Positions 53,702 to 64,000 of a DNA stretch of 64,000 nt are shown in pieces. The first letter of the stretch is position 1; every line of letters starts with the position of its first letter. Made by a program: the position numbers and the translations under genes. Source of the stretch: Aureimonas endophytica (GTDB lineage Bacteria; Pseudomonadota; Alphaproteobacteria; Rhizobiales; Rhizobiaceae); NCBI RefSeq assembly GCF_014642635.1, contig NZ_BMIQ01000002.1, forward strand, positions 310,001 to 374,000, in the 5' to 3' direction. The notes beneath the pieces were generated by a model that saw only the letters and a list, made by a program, of their open reading frames with translations, was not told where the DNA came from and did no database searches.

Positions 53702-55243
53702 TCAGGCCAGCGGATTGGGAATCGCGTCATAGGTGGCGAAGGTGCGCTCCTCGTCGGCCTCGACCAGACGGACGCCATAGCCCCAGAGATCGGCGAGGTG
53801 CTGGAGGACGCGCCGCGCGTCGCCCGCGTCGAGGCGCACCCCGTCCGCCACCTGATGGCGCAGCAGTAGGCGGCGGTCGCCTTCGAGATCGACATCGACG
53901 ATCTGGATGTCGGGATCCTGGCGCGAGACGTCGTAATGGCGCGACAGCGCGTGGCGGATCTCGCGATAGCCGCGCTCGTCATGGATGGCGGACACCGCGA
54001 TCTCGTCCGACGCGCCGTCGTCGACGAGGCGGAACAGGCGGTGCTTGCGGATGAGGCGCGGGCTGAGGAACTGCGCGACGAAGCTCTCGTCGCGATAGTT
54101 CGCCCAGGCGTCGCGCAGCACGGCATAGGGCTCGCCGCAGCCGGCGATGTCGGAGAAGAGCCGGCGGTCCTCCTCGTCGGGGGCGGTCGCGATCCGCTCG
54201 ATCTCCTCCATCATCGAGAAGCCGAGCGCGTAAGGGTTGATGCCGCCATAGCGCCGGTCGTCGAAATCCGGCTGCATCACGACATTGGTGTGCGAATGGA
54301 GGAATTCCATGAAGGCGCCGTCGGTGATGGCGCCCGCCTCGTGCAGCCGCGTCATGATGCGGTGGTGGACGAAGCTGGCGCAGCCCTCGTTCATCAGCTT
54401 GGTCTGGCGCTGCGGATAGAAATATTGCGCGATGAGCCGGACGATGCGGATCACCTCGCGCTGCCAGGGGGCGAGGCGGGGCGCGGTCTTTTCGAGGAAA
54501 TAGAGGACGTTCTCCTCCGGCAGGCCGAGCAGGGCGCGGCGGCGGCCGTCCTCCTCCGAGGCGCGCGGCGCCTTCTTCGCCACCGGCACGGTGCGCCAGA
54601 GATCGTTGAACAGCCGCTCGCCATGTTCGCGCCGCTCGCGCTCGCGCCGCTCCTCGCTGCGCAGGTCGAGCGCGTGGCGGCCCTGGTAGCGGTGGACGCC
54701 CTGGTTCATCAGGGCATGGGCGGCGTCGAGCACCTTCTCCACCGCCTCCACCCCGTGGCGTTCCTCGCAGGCGGCGATGTAGCTCTTGGCGAAGGCGAGA
54801 TAGTCGTGGATCGACCCGGCATCGGTCCATTGCCGGAAGGCGTAGTTGTTCTTGAAGAAATGGTTGTGGCCGAAACCCGCATGCGCCAGCACGAGGGTCT
54901 GCATCGTCGCCGTGTTCTCCTCCATGATATAGACGATGCAGGGATCGGAATTGATGACGATCTCGTAGGCGAGGCTCTGCCAGCCCTTGCGATAGAGCGT
55001 CTCGTCCCGCAGGAAGCGCTTGCCGAAGGACCAGTGCCGGTAGAAGAGCGGCATGCCGGTGGAGGCATAGGCGTCGAGCATCTGCTCGGAGGTGATGACC
55101 TCGATCCGGTTCGGATAGATGTCGAGCCCGAGCTCCTCGGTCGCGATCCGCTCGATGGCGCCGTAGACGCGGCCGAGCGTGTCGAAGTTCCAGTCGGAGC
55201 CGGTGAAGAGCGGTGCCGCCGGCCTCGTCGCGATCGCGCTCAT
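53702..55243 (-). CDS. SpoVR-family protein
   Basis: A 513-aa protein like E. coli YcgB and Bacillus SpoVR. Family blocks are FPNRIEVITSEQMLDAY-type (YPNRIEVITSEQMLDAYAST), LAHAGFGHNHFFKNNYAF, and NEGCASFVHHRIMTRLHEAG. Molecular function is unknown. In proteobacteria it is encoded with PrkA and YeaH and induced by nutrient stress and stationary phase (known). Here it overlaps the yeaH stop by ATGA and is the last gene of that operon. A 131-bp AT-richer gap to the convergent-side neighbour contains no supported gene. Confidence 0.95.
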   Translation of the reverse strand: MSAIATRPAAPLFTGSDWNFDTLGRVYGAIERIATEELGLDIYPNRIEVITSEQMLDAYASTGMPLFYRHWSFGKRFLRDETLYRKGWQSLAYEIVINSDPCIVYIMEENTATMQTLVLAHAGFGHNHFFKNNYAFRQWTDAGSIHDYLAFAKSYIAACEERHGVEAVEKVLDAAHALMNQGVHRYQGRHALDLRSEERRERERREHGERLFNDLWRTVPVAKKAPRASEEDGRRRALLGLPEENVLYFLEKTAPRLAPWQREVIRIVRLIAQYFYPQRQTKLMNEGCASFVHHRIMTRLHEAGAITDGAFMEFLHSHTNVVMQPDFDDRRYGGINPYALGFSMMEEIERIATAPDEEDRRLFSDIAGCGEPYAVLRDAWANYRDESFVAQFLSPRLIRKHRLFRLVDDGASDEIAVSAIHDERGYREIRHALSRHYDVSRQDPDIQIVDVDLEGDRRLLLRHQVADGVRLDAGDARRVLQHLADLWGYGVRLVEADEERTFATYDAIPNPLA

Positions 55244-56538
55244 GCCTTCGCCCGGCTCCCCGTCTTGCGCGCGAAGAGTTCGCGGAACACGGGATAGATC
55301 TCCCGCGCGTCGCCGACCTTGCGCATGGCCATCGGCACGCCCTCGCCGAGCACGCCGTCATAGGCGCGCCAGAGGCCGGATTCCTGCACCGGGCGGCCGA
55401 GCCGCTCGCCGTCGCCGCGCCCGACCTGGAGATAGGCGTAATATTGGCACATCGGCAGGATCGTCCCGCGCAGGAGTTCGGCCGAGACGGGATTGTCGAC
55501 GGAGACATTGTCGCCGTCGGAGGCCTGGGCCGCGTAGATGTTCCACTGGTCGGCCGGATAGCGCGCCCGCGCGATCCGCTCCATCTCGCGCAGCGCCGTC
55601 GAGACCACGGTGCCGCCGCTCTCGCGGCTGCGGAAGAACGTGTCCTCGTCCACCTCTTGCGCCTCGTGCGTGTGGCGGATGAAGACGATGGCGACGCGCT
55701 TGTAGCGGTGCGACAGGAAGATATAGAGCAGGCTGAAGAAGCGCTTGGCCAGATCCTTCATGTGCTCGTCCATCGAGCCGGACACGTCCATCAGGCAGAA
55801 CATCACCGCCTGGGCCGTCGGCTCGGGATGGATGTCCAGCCGGCGGAAGCGCAGATCGACCGGATCGATGAAGGGAATGGTGCGGGCGCGGCGCAGGAGC
55901 TGTTCCAGCTCCGCCTGGAGTTCGGCGAGCCGCTTCGGCTCGCGGCCGCTGCGCTCCAAGGCCTCGATCTCGGCGCGCAGCCGGTCGAGCTCGCGCCGCT
56001 CCGGGCGGCCGAGCGCGATGCGGCGCGACAGGCTGCGGCGCAGCGTGCGCGGCACGGAGAGAGCCGCCGGCGAGCCGGTGGTGCGAAAGCCCGCCGGGTG
56101 GCGCGCTTCCTTCTCCTCGCCCAGCACCTGGCGCTTGGCCATGTCCGGCAGTTCGAGATCCTCCAGGAAGAACTGGAGGAACTCCTCGCGGGTCAGGACG
56201 AAGCTGAACTGGTCCTCGCCCGAGCCGTCGGCCGAGCCTTCCGATCCCTTGCCGCCGCCGGAGGGCGGGCGGGCGATGCGGTCGCCGGCGACATAATGCT
56301 TGTTGCCGGGCAGGATATAGTCGCGCCGGCCGCCCTCGGGGCTCGCATGGAAGCTCGGCTCGTGGACGCTGCCGGCCGGGATCGAGACCGCGCCGCCCTC
56401 GCCGATGTCGCGGATCCGGCGGGCGGCGGCGGCGTCGCGCACCGCCTGGCGCACGACGTTCTTCGCCCGGCGGATGAACCGCTGCCGGTTGGCGAGGCTC
56501 TTGCCGCTGGCATCCAGACGACGGTCGATGATGCGCAT
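55240..56538 (-). CDS. yeaH: YeaH/YhbH family protein (DUF444)
   Basis: A 432-aa protein with a von Willebrand A-like C-terminal half: the MIDAS motif is FCLMDVSGSMDEHMKDLAKR. The N-terminal part is highly charged (VSIPAGSVHEPSFHASPEGG, then a region rich in Gly and Glu). YeaH acts with the kinase YeaG/PrkA in stress adaptation in E. coli. It begins 19 bp after the prkA stop and overlaps spoVR. Family length and position are standard. Confidence 0.95.
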   Translation of the reverse strand: MRIIDRRLDASGKSLANRQRFIRRAKNVVRQAVRDAAAARRIRDIGEGGAVSIPAGSVHEPSFHASPEGGRRDYILPGNKHYVAGDRIARPPSGGGKGSEGSADGSGEDQFSFVLTREEFLQFFLEDLELPDMAKRQVLGEEKEARHPAGFRTTGSPAALSVPRTLRRSLSRRIALGRPERRELDRLRAEIEALERSGREPKRLAELQAELEQLLRRARTIPFIDPVDLRFRRLDIHPEPTAQAVMFCLMDVSGSMDEHMKDLAKRFFSLLYIFLSHRYKRVAIVFIRHTHEAQEVDEDTFFRSRESGGTVVSTALREMERIARARYPADQWNIYAAQASDGDNVSVDNPVSAELLRGTILPMCQYYAYLQVGRGDGERLGRPVQESGLWRAYDGVLGEGVPMAMRKVGDAREIYPVFRELFARKTGSRAKA

Positions 56539-56557
56539 CTGCGTTCCGTCCCCGCCT

Positions 56558-58498
56558 TCAGGCGGCCTGTCTGACCCGCATGTACCATTCCACGAGGCGT
56601 CGCACCTGACGCGGCGTGTAGCCCCGCTTCGTCATGCGCTCCACGAACTCGCCATGCTTCTTCTCGCTGTCCGAATCCTTCTTGGAGCCGAAGCTGATCA
56701 CCGGCAGAAGGTCCTCGACCTGGCTGAACATGCGCCTCTCCACGACGTCGCGGATCTTCTCGTAGCTCGTCCAGGACGGGTTGCGTCCGCCATTGGCGGC
56801 GCGGGCGCGCAGCGAGAACTTAACCACCTCGTTGCGGAAATCCTTCGGATTGGCGATGCCCGCCGGCTTCTCGATCTTGGAAAGCTCCTGGTTGAGAAGC
56901 TCGCGATTCATCAGCTGGCCGGTATCGGGGTCCTTGAAGTCCTGGTCCTCGATCCAGGCATCGGCATAGGCGACATAGCGGTCGAAGAGGTTCTGCCCGT
57001 AGTCGTGATAGGATTCGAGATAGGCCTTCTGGATCTCGTTGCCGATGGATTCGGCATAGCGCGGGCCGAGATCGGCCTTGATGAATTCCAGATAGTTGTT
57101 CTCGGTCTCCTCCGGGAACTGCTCGCGCCGGATCGCCTGTTCGAGCACGTACATGAGGTGCACCGGATCGGCGGCGACCTCCTCGGTGTCGTGGTTGAAG
57201 GTCGCCGAGAGCACCTTGAAGGCGAAGCGCGTCGAGATGCCGTCCATGCCTTCGTCGACGCCGCCGGCATCGCGATATTCCTGCATGGTGCGGGCGCGCG
57301 GATCGACCTCCTTCAGGTTCTCGCCGTTATAGACGCGCATCTTGGAGTTCAGCGAGGAGTTCTCGTGCGGCTTCAGCCGCGACAGCACCGCGAAGCGCGC
57401 CAGCATCTCCAGCGTCTCGGGCGCGCAAGGGGCGTCCGACAGCTCGGAATTGCGCAGGAGCTTGTCGTAGATCAGCGTCTCCTCGTCCACCCGCAGGCAA
57501 TAGGGCACCTTGATGACGTAGATGCGGTCGATGAAGGCCTCGTTGTTGCGGTTGTTCTTGAAGCTGCGCCATTCCGCCTCGTTGGAATGGGCCATGATCA
57601 TGCCGGTGAAGGGGATCGCGCCGATATTCTCCGAGCCGACATAGGAGCCTTCCTGCGTCGCGGTCAGCAGCGGGTGCAGCATCTTGATCGGCGCCTTGAA
57701 CATCTCGACGAATTCGAGAACGCCCTGGTTCGCGCGGTTGAGGCCGCCCGAGTAGGAATAGGCGTCGGGATCGTGCTGGGCGTGCATCTCCAGGCGGCGG
57801 ATGTCGACCTTGCCGACCAGCGAGGAGATGTCCTGGTTGTTCTCGTCGCCCGGCTCGGTCTTGGCGATGCCGATCTGGCGCAGGCGCGAGGGGGTGATCT
57901 TGGCTACCTTGAACTTGCGGATGTCGCCGCCGAACTCGTCCAGCCGCTTCACGCACCAGGGGCTCATCAGGCCGGTGAGCCGGCGGCGCGGGATGCCGTA
58001 TTCCTCCTCCAGCGTCGGCGCCATCGTCTCGGGATCGAACAGGCCGAGCGGGCTCTCGAAGATCGGGCTCAGCTCGTCGCCCGCCTTCAGGACATAGATC
58101 GGCTGCGCCTCCATCAGGAGCTTGACGCGCTCGGCCAGCGACGACTTGCCGCCGCCGACGGGCCCGAGGAGGTAGAGGATTTGCTTGCGCTCCTCCAGGC
58201 CCTGCGCCGCCTGGCGCAGGAAGGCGACGATGCGCTCCACCGTCTCCTCCATGCCGTAGAACTCGGCGAAGGCCGGATAGGCGCGGATGGTGCGGTTCAT
58301 GAAGATGCGGCCGAGCCGGGCATCCTTCGACGTGTCGATGAATTGCGGCTCGCCGATCGCCGCGAGCAGGCGTTCGTGCGGCCCGGCATACATCAGCGGG
58401 TCCTCGCGGCAGCCCGCGAGATAGTCGCCGAGGCTCATCACCGTCTGGCGGCGGGTCTCGTAGGCTTGGGAATAGGATTCGAACAAGTGGCTCGACAT
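56558..58498 (-). CDS. prkA: PrkA-family serine protein kinase
   Basis: A 646-aa AAA+-type kinase, YeaG in E. coli. The P-loop is LLGPVGGGKSSLAERVK (about residue 105). Family blocks are PWCVKRLDEFGGDIRKFKV, NRANQGVLEFVEMFKAP and MIMAHSNEAEWRSFKNN. The C-terminal PrkA domain follows with RGYTPRQVRRLVEWYMRV at the end. It is first in the prkA-yeaH-spoVR operon, linked to nitrogen starvation and stationary-phase survival in enterobacteria. The promoter should lie in the 309-bp gap upstream; no confident sigma-factor site was found. Confidence 0.96.
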   Translation of the reverse strand: MSSHLFESYSQAYETRRQTVMSLGDYLAGCREDPLMYAGPHERLLAAIGEPQFIDTSKDARLGRIFMNRTIRAYPAFAEFYGMEETVERIVAFLRQAAQGLEERKQILYLLGPVGGGKSSLAERVKLLMEAQPIYVLKAGDELSPIFESPLGLFDPETMAPTLEEEYGIPRRRLTGLMSPWCVKRLDEFGGDIRKFKVAKITPSRLRQIGIAKTEPGDENNQDISSLVGKVDIRRLEMHAQHDPDAYSYSGGLNRANQGVLEFVEMFKAPIKMLHPLLTATQEGSYVGSENIGAIPFTGMIMAHSNEAEWRSFKNNRNNEAFIDRIYVIKVPYCLRVDEETLIYDKLLRNSELSDAPCAPETLEMLARFAVLSRLKPHENSSLNSKMRVYNGENLKEVDPRARTMQEYRDAGGVDEGMDGISTRFAFKVLSATFNHDTEEVAADPVHLMYVLEQAIRREQFPEETENNYLEFIKADLGPRYAESIGNEIQKAYLESYHDYGQNLFDRYVAYADAWIEDQDFKDPDTGQLMNRELLNQELSKIEKPAGIANPKDFRNEVVKFSLRARAANGGRNPSWTSYEKIRDVVERRMFSQVEDLLPVISFGSKKDSDSEKKHGEFVERMTKRGYTPRQVRRLVEWYMRVRQAA

Positions 58499-58807
58499 GC
58501 TGCCTCCGTTTCAATCCATGCTCGCGTCGGCCTGTCGGTCGAAGCGGAATCCGATCGGTCGGGCGGAAGTTCCGCAGACGGTCCTTGGTCGCTCACAGAG
58601 CGTGATCGAAGACGATCAAAGTGACCGGCAAATGGCATCGCGTGAAGAGGCTTCCGGCGACCTCGCAGGTAAGGGTAGTCAAACTTATTTGATGGGCGAA
58701 TTCAAACTTCTAACCCATAGGATATCTTTGGCGAGCAAGCTGGTGCGACGCTTGCGTGGGCAGAGGGCGCTTCTGCCCTCTCACGCGGCACCGCGTCGCT
58801 CGCCCAT
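58499..58807. other. Intergenic region upstream of prkA
   Basis: This 309-bp gap has no supported gene. The half nearest the mutase gene holds a terminator-like hairpin (58754-58786). The middle, about 58665-58735, is AT-rich for this genome and likely contains the prkA promoter on the minus strand. A GGAAC occurs on the minus strand near 58572, recalling the -35 of rhizobial EcfG general-stress promoters, but the downstream element (GATT rather than CGTT) is a poor match. Confidence 0.5.
58754..58786 (-). terminator. Terminator after the methylmalonyl-CoA mutase gene
   Basis: AGAGGGC (58762-58768) pairs with GCCCTCT (58775-58781) around a six-base loop, extended by GCGTG / CACGC across a three-base bulge. 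It follows the mutase stop by 21 bases on the minus strand and precedes the prkA promoter region. Confidence 0.65.
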
Positions 58808-60942
58808 CTAGCGGTTGTGCCGCCGGCCTTCGAGAAGGTCAAGCAGCGCGTTGGCCGCCTCGACCACCGGCGTGCCCGGGCCGAAGACGGCGGCGACGCC
58901 GCTCTCCAGCAGGAATTCGTGGTCCTGCGCCGGAATGACGCCGCCGCAGATCACCAGCGCCTCCTCGCCTTGCGCCCGCAGCGCCGCGACGAGTTGGGGC
59001 AGGAGCGTGCGGTGGCCGGCGGCGAGCGAGGACACGCCGACGGCGTCGACGCCCGTCTCCGCCGCCAGACGCGCCGCCTCGGCCGGGGTCTGGAAGAGCG
59101 GCCCGATCACCACCTCGAAGCCGATATCGCCGAAGGCGGAGGCGATGACCTTCGCGCCTCGGTCGTGCCCGTCCTGGCCGAGCTTGGCGACGAGAAGTCG
59201 CGGCTTGCGGCCGAGCTTTTCGCCGAGCGCGTCGAGCCGGGCGCGCAGCACCGCATAGTCCGGCTCGTCGCGATAGGCCTCGCCATAGATGTCGCGGACG
59301 AGGACGGGCGTCGCGGCATGATCGCCGAAGACCTCGCGCAGCGCGTCCGAGATCTCGCCGACGCTGGCCCGCGCCCGCGCCGCCTCGACGGCGGCGGCCA
59401 GAAGATTGCCGGAGCCGCTCCGCGCCACGTCCCGCAGGGCGGCGAGCCTTGCCACCACGTCCTCGGCGCCGCGCCGGCGCCGCGTCTCGGCGAGGCGGCG
59501 GATCTGCGCCGCCCGCACCGCCGCATTGTCGATGGCGCGGATGTCGAGCGCCGCCTCGCTGTCCGGCCGGTAGCGGTTGACGCCGACGATCACCTCCTCG
59601 CCCTTGTCGACGGCGGCCTGGCGGCGGGTCGCCGCCGCCTCGATGCAGCGTTTCGGATAGCCTTCCGCCACGGCCTTCGTCATGCCGCCGCGGGCCTCGA
59701 TCTCCTCCATCAGGGCCCAGGCCTTGTCGGCGAGCTCGGCCGTCAGGCTCTCGACATAGTAGGAGCCGGCCAGCGGATCGACCACCTTCGTCACGCCCGT
59801 CTCGTGCTGGAGGATGAGCTGCGTGTTGCGGGCGATCCGCGCCGAGAATTCTGTCGGCAGCGCGATCGCCTCGTCGAAGGAATTGGTGTGCAGCGACTGC
59901 GTGCCGCCGAGCACGGCGGCGAGCGCCTCGTAGGCGGTGCGCACGATGTTGTTGTAGGGGTCCTGCGCCTGGAGCGAGACGCCGCTCGTCTGGCAATGGG
60001 TGCGCAGCATGCGCGAGGCGGGCTGTTTCGGCTGGAACTCGTCCATCACCCGCGACCAGAGAAGGCGGGCCGCTCGGAGCTTGGCCGCCTCCATGAAGAA
60101 ATTCATGCCGATGGCGAAGAAGAAGGACAGGCGCCCGGCGAAGGCGTCGACATCGAGGCCCCGGGCGAGGGCCGCCCGCACGTAGTCGCGCCCGTCGGCC
60201 AGGGTGAAGGCGAGCTCCTGCACCAGCGTCGCCCCGGCCTCCTGCATATGGTAGCCGGAGATCGAGATCGAGTTGAAGCGCGGCATCTCGCGCGCCGTGT
60301 AGTCGATGATGTCCGCGACGATCCGCATCGAAGGCTCGGGCGGATAGATATAGGTGTTGCGGACCATGAACTCTTTCAGGATGTCGTTCTGAATGGTCCC
60401 CGACAGGCGGGCGCGCGGCACGCCCTGTTCCTCGCCGGCGACGATGAAGGCGGCGAGCACCGGGATCACCGCTCCGTTCATGGTCATCGAGACGGACACG
60501 CGGTCGAGCGGAATGCCGTCGAACAGGATCTTCATGTCCTCGACGGAATCGATGGCGACGCCCGCCTTGCCGACATCGCCCTCGACGCGCGGATGGTCGG
60601 AATCGTAGCCGCGATGCGTGGCGAGGTCGAAGGCGACCGACACGCCCTGCTGGCCGCCGGCCAGCGCCTCGCGATAGAAGCGGTTCGACTCCTCGGCCGT
60701 CGAGAAGCCGGCATATTGGCGGATCGTCCAGGGGCGGCCGGCATACATCGTGGCGCGCGGCCCGCGCAGGAAGGGCGCCTCGCCCGGCAGCGAGCCGAGA
60801 TGGTCGAGGCCTTCGAGATCCTGGGCCGTGTAGAGCGGCTTCACCGCGATGCCCTCGGGCGTCGCCGAGACCGCCGCCTCCGGCGCGGCGCCGAGCTCCT
60901 TCTCGGCGCGGCGGCGCCAGGCGTCGAGATCCGGCTTGTCCA

Positions 60943-60943
<1 letters not shown>
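58808..60943 (-). CDS. scpA: Methylmalonyl-CoA mutase
   Basis: A 711-aa adenosylcobalamin-dependent mutase that interconverts methylmalonyl-CoA and succinyl-CoA. The N-terminal TIM-barrel domain carries [18 protein letters not shown] and [16 protein letters not shown]-like family sequence ([20 protein letters not shown]). The C-terminal B12 domain has the base-off motif DGHDRGAK, then [10 protein letters not shown] and ICGGVIP. The start at 60943 overlaps the pccA stop by one base (TGATG); the frame stays open far upstream but is not coding there. The length (about 714 aa) fits the homodimeric form. No MeaB chaperone gene follows. Confidence 0.96.
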
Positions 60944-62952
<2,009 letters not shown>

Positions 62953-62981
62953 CTCGAACGATCTCCGGCGAAACGCGGCTG

Positions 62982-63260
62982 TTACTCGGCGGCTTCCGCC
63001 GGGGGGACGGCGTCAGCCGCCCGCCATCCGGCGAGCATGCCGGCAATGCTCAGGTCCTCGTCGAGATCGGGCCAATGGATGCCAGTATACATCAGCTGCA
63101 TATTCGCGCGCTGCGCCGGCCCGGCGGCGGCGAGCGCCGGATACCACCAGAGCGGCGTGGCGATCTGCCGGCCGTCCCGCAGCCGGACGTACAGATCGTG
63201 GTCGTCGCACCACGCGTCGACCGGTTGGCGGCGATCCAGGTCAGTGTCCGAATTGCTCAT
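62982..63260 (-). CDS. DUF2442-family small protein
   Basis: A 92-aa protein beginning [20 protein letters not shown]. The core [20 protein letters not shown] fits DUF2442, a small family often encoded beside DUF4160 proteins. It overlaps the DUF4160 stop by 20 bases, so the two are translationally coupled. The residues after [20 protein letters not shown] complete the domain; the tail is variable. Function is unknown. Such pairs have been suggested as toxin-antitoxin-like modules from their gene layout, which is unproven. Confidence 0.85.
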   Translation of the reverse strand: MSNSDTDLDRRQPVDAWCDDHDLYVRLRDGRQIATPLWWYPALAAAGPAQRANMQLMYTGIHWPDLDEDLSIAGMLAGWRAADAVPPAEAAE

Positions 63261-63477
63261 GCCAGATCTCCAGAAGCGAGGCGCGTTCCTCGGCCGTCTT
63301 GGCGAGCAGCGCCCGCATCTCGCTTCCCGTGTAGCCCTTGTTGAATGCGATCGAGAGGCCGTGCAGCCAGATCTTGCATTCCTTGTCGTCCCTGAAGATG
63401 TGGACATGCGGCGGCTCGCGTCCATCGGCAACGTACCAGAAGAAGCGATTGCCTTTCCAACGCAGCACCGTGGGCAC
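63241..63477 (-). CDS. DUF4160-family small protein
   Basis: A 78-aa protein. It starts MPTVLRWKGNRFFWYVADGR, with EPPHVHIFRDDKECKIWL, the DUF4160 signature (PPHVHV-type). The C-terminal helix is [20 protein letters not shown]. It begins 22 bp after the pccB stop and overlaps the DUF2442 gene, so both sit inside the pcc transcript. Family function is unknown. Confidence 0.88.
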   Translation of the reverse strand: MPTVLRWKGNRFFWYVADGREPPHVHIFRDDKECKIWLHGLSIAFNKGYTGSEMRALLAKTAEERASLLEIWHEQFGH

Positions 63478-63499
63478 GCGACGCTCTCTCCGCCGATCG

Positions 63500-64000
63500 T
63501 CACAAGGGAATCGTGTCGTGCTTGCGCCAGACCCGTTCGCGGCGCTTGCCGCGCAGCGCCGCGAAGGCGCGGGCGATGCGGCGGCGCGAGGAATGGGGCA
63601 TGATCACCTCGTCGATGAAGCCGCGCTCGGCCGCGACGAAGGGATTGGCGAAGCGCTCCTCATAGGCGCGCGTGCGGGCCGCGATCGCCTCCGCGTCGCC
63701 GAGCTCGGACCGGTAGAGGATCTCGACGGCGCCTTTCGCGCCCATCACCGCGATCTCGGCCGTCGGCCAAGCATAGTTGACGTCGGCGCCGATATGTTTC
63801 GACGCCATCACGTCATAGGCGCCGCCATAGGCCTTGCGGGTGATCAGCGTCACCATCGGCACGCTCGCCTCGGCATAGGCGAAGAGCAGCTTCGCGCCAT
63901 GCTTGATGACGCCGCCATATTCCTGGCCCGTGCCCGGCAGGAAGCCCGGCACGTCGACCAGCGTCAGGAGCGGGATCTCGAAGGCGTCGCAGAAGCGCAC
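63500..64000 (-). CDS. pccB: Propionyl-CoA carboxylase beta subunit, C-terminal part
   Basis: The last 166 codons of a carboxyltransferase beta subunit; the gene continues beyond the window edge on the minus strand. Visible blocks are [39 protein letters not shown] and the C-terminal [19 protein letters not shown], all typical of PccB. The Ala/Gly oxyanion segment YGGAYDVM is intact. It is the first gene seen of the pccB-DUF4160-DUF2442-pccA-scpA run. The true start lies outside the sequence. Confidence 0.95.
   Translation of the reverse strand: MRFCDAFEIPLLTLVDVPGFLPGTGQEYGGVIKHGAKLLFAYAEASVPMVTLITRKAYGGAYDVMASKHIGADVNYAWPTAEIAVMGAKGAVEILYRSELGDAEAIAARTRAYEERFANPFVAAERGFIDEVIMPHSSRRRIARAFAALRGKRRERVWRKHDTIPL

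Noticed and set aside
58499-58600. EcfG-type general stress promoter before prkA
   Set aside because: GGAAC is present on the minus strand, but the -10 side reads GATT instead of CGTT, so the match is too weak.

Overview
The window is 64 kb of GC-rich (roughly two-thirds G+C) bacterial chromosome. Gene content and order point to an alphaproteobacterium of the Hyphomicrobiales (Rhizobiales): a complete C-P lyase (phn) locus in rhizobial order, a YtfQRT-YjfF-type sugar importer with an FCD-GntR regulator, a dadA-alr pair divergent from an Lrp-type regulator, a PrkA-YeaH-SpoVR stress operon, and a pccB-pccA-methylmalonyl-CoA mutase cluster. The genus cannot be fixed from sequence alone. No tRNA, rRNA, CRISPR, integrase, transposase or prophage was seen. 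The region is ordinary, densely coding chromosome with three families of short palindromic repeats in the larger gaps.

Layout. 1-6145: a repeat cluster, a 3-methyladenine glycosylase, two L,D-transpeptidases, an orphan glycolate oxidase Fe-S subunit, a small DUF2934 protein and KDO-8-P synthase. 6146-14351: nucleotide-sugar genes (UDP-sugar dehydrogenase, GDP-mannose pyrophosphorylase), a DUF2793 protein, an endonuclease III-like enzyme, a flavoprotein, a cytochrome b561-YceI fusion and a free YceI. 14352-20594: an aldo/keto reductase, an RND efflux pump with its adaptor, and Dps. 20683-31331: phosphonate use, with phnGHIJKL plus a hexapeptide-repeat protein and then phnCDEMN, all on the minus strand, and the regulator phnF divergent from phnG. 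31343-34874: a glycosyltransferase with an LpxH/PlcP-like metallophosphoesterase, divergent from a Tat-exported Gfo/Idh/MocA oxidoreductase. 34903-39331: an adenylate cyclase and D-/L-alanine catabolism with its regulator. 39326-44654: the sugar ABC importer and its repressor. 44879-53570: a small basic protein, PPK2, a soluble PAS chemoreceptor, a ferric-iron ABC importer and a GGDEF-EAL protein. 53702-58498: the prkA-yeaH-spoVR operon. 58808-64000: propionyl-CoA to succinyl-CoA conversion (mutase, pccA, partial pccB) with a DUF2442/DUF4160 pair between pccA and pccB.

The most interesting theme is a phosphate-starvation island. Four stretches between 25255 and 33302 carry TGTCA-type direct repeats at exact 11-bp spacing, as in PhoB boxes. 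They lie in front of phnC, phnG, the metallophosphoesterase-glycosyltransferase pair and the exported oxidoreductase. The block therefore looks like a co-located programme: take up and cleave phosphonates, possibly replace phospholipids by glycolipids, and do something in the periplasm with a sugar-type oxidoreductase. A 24-bp perfect palindrome between phnG and phnF is the likely PhnF operator, so the phn genes probably have dual control.
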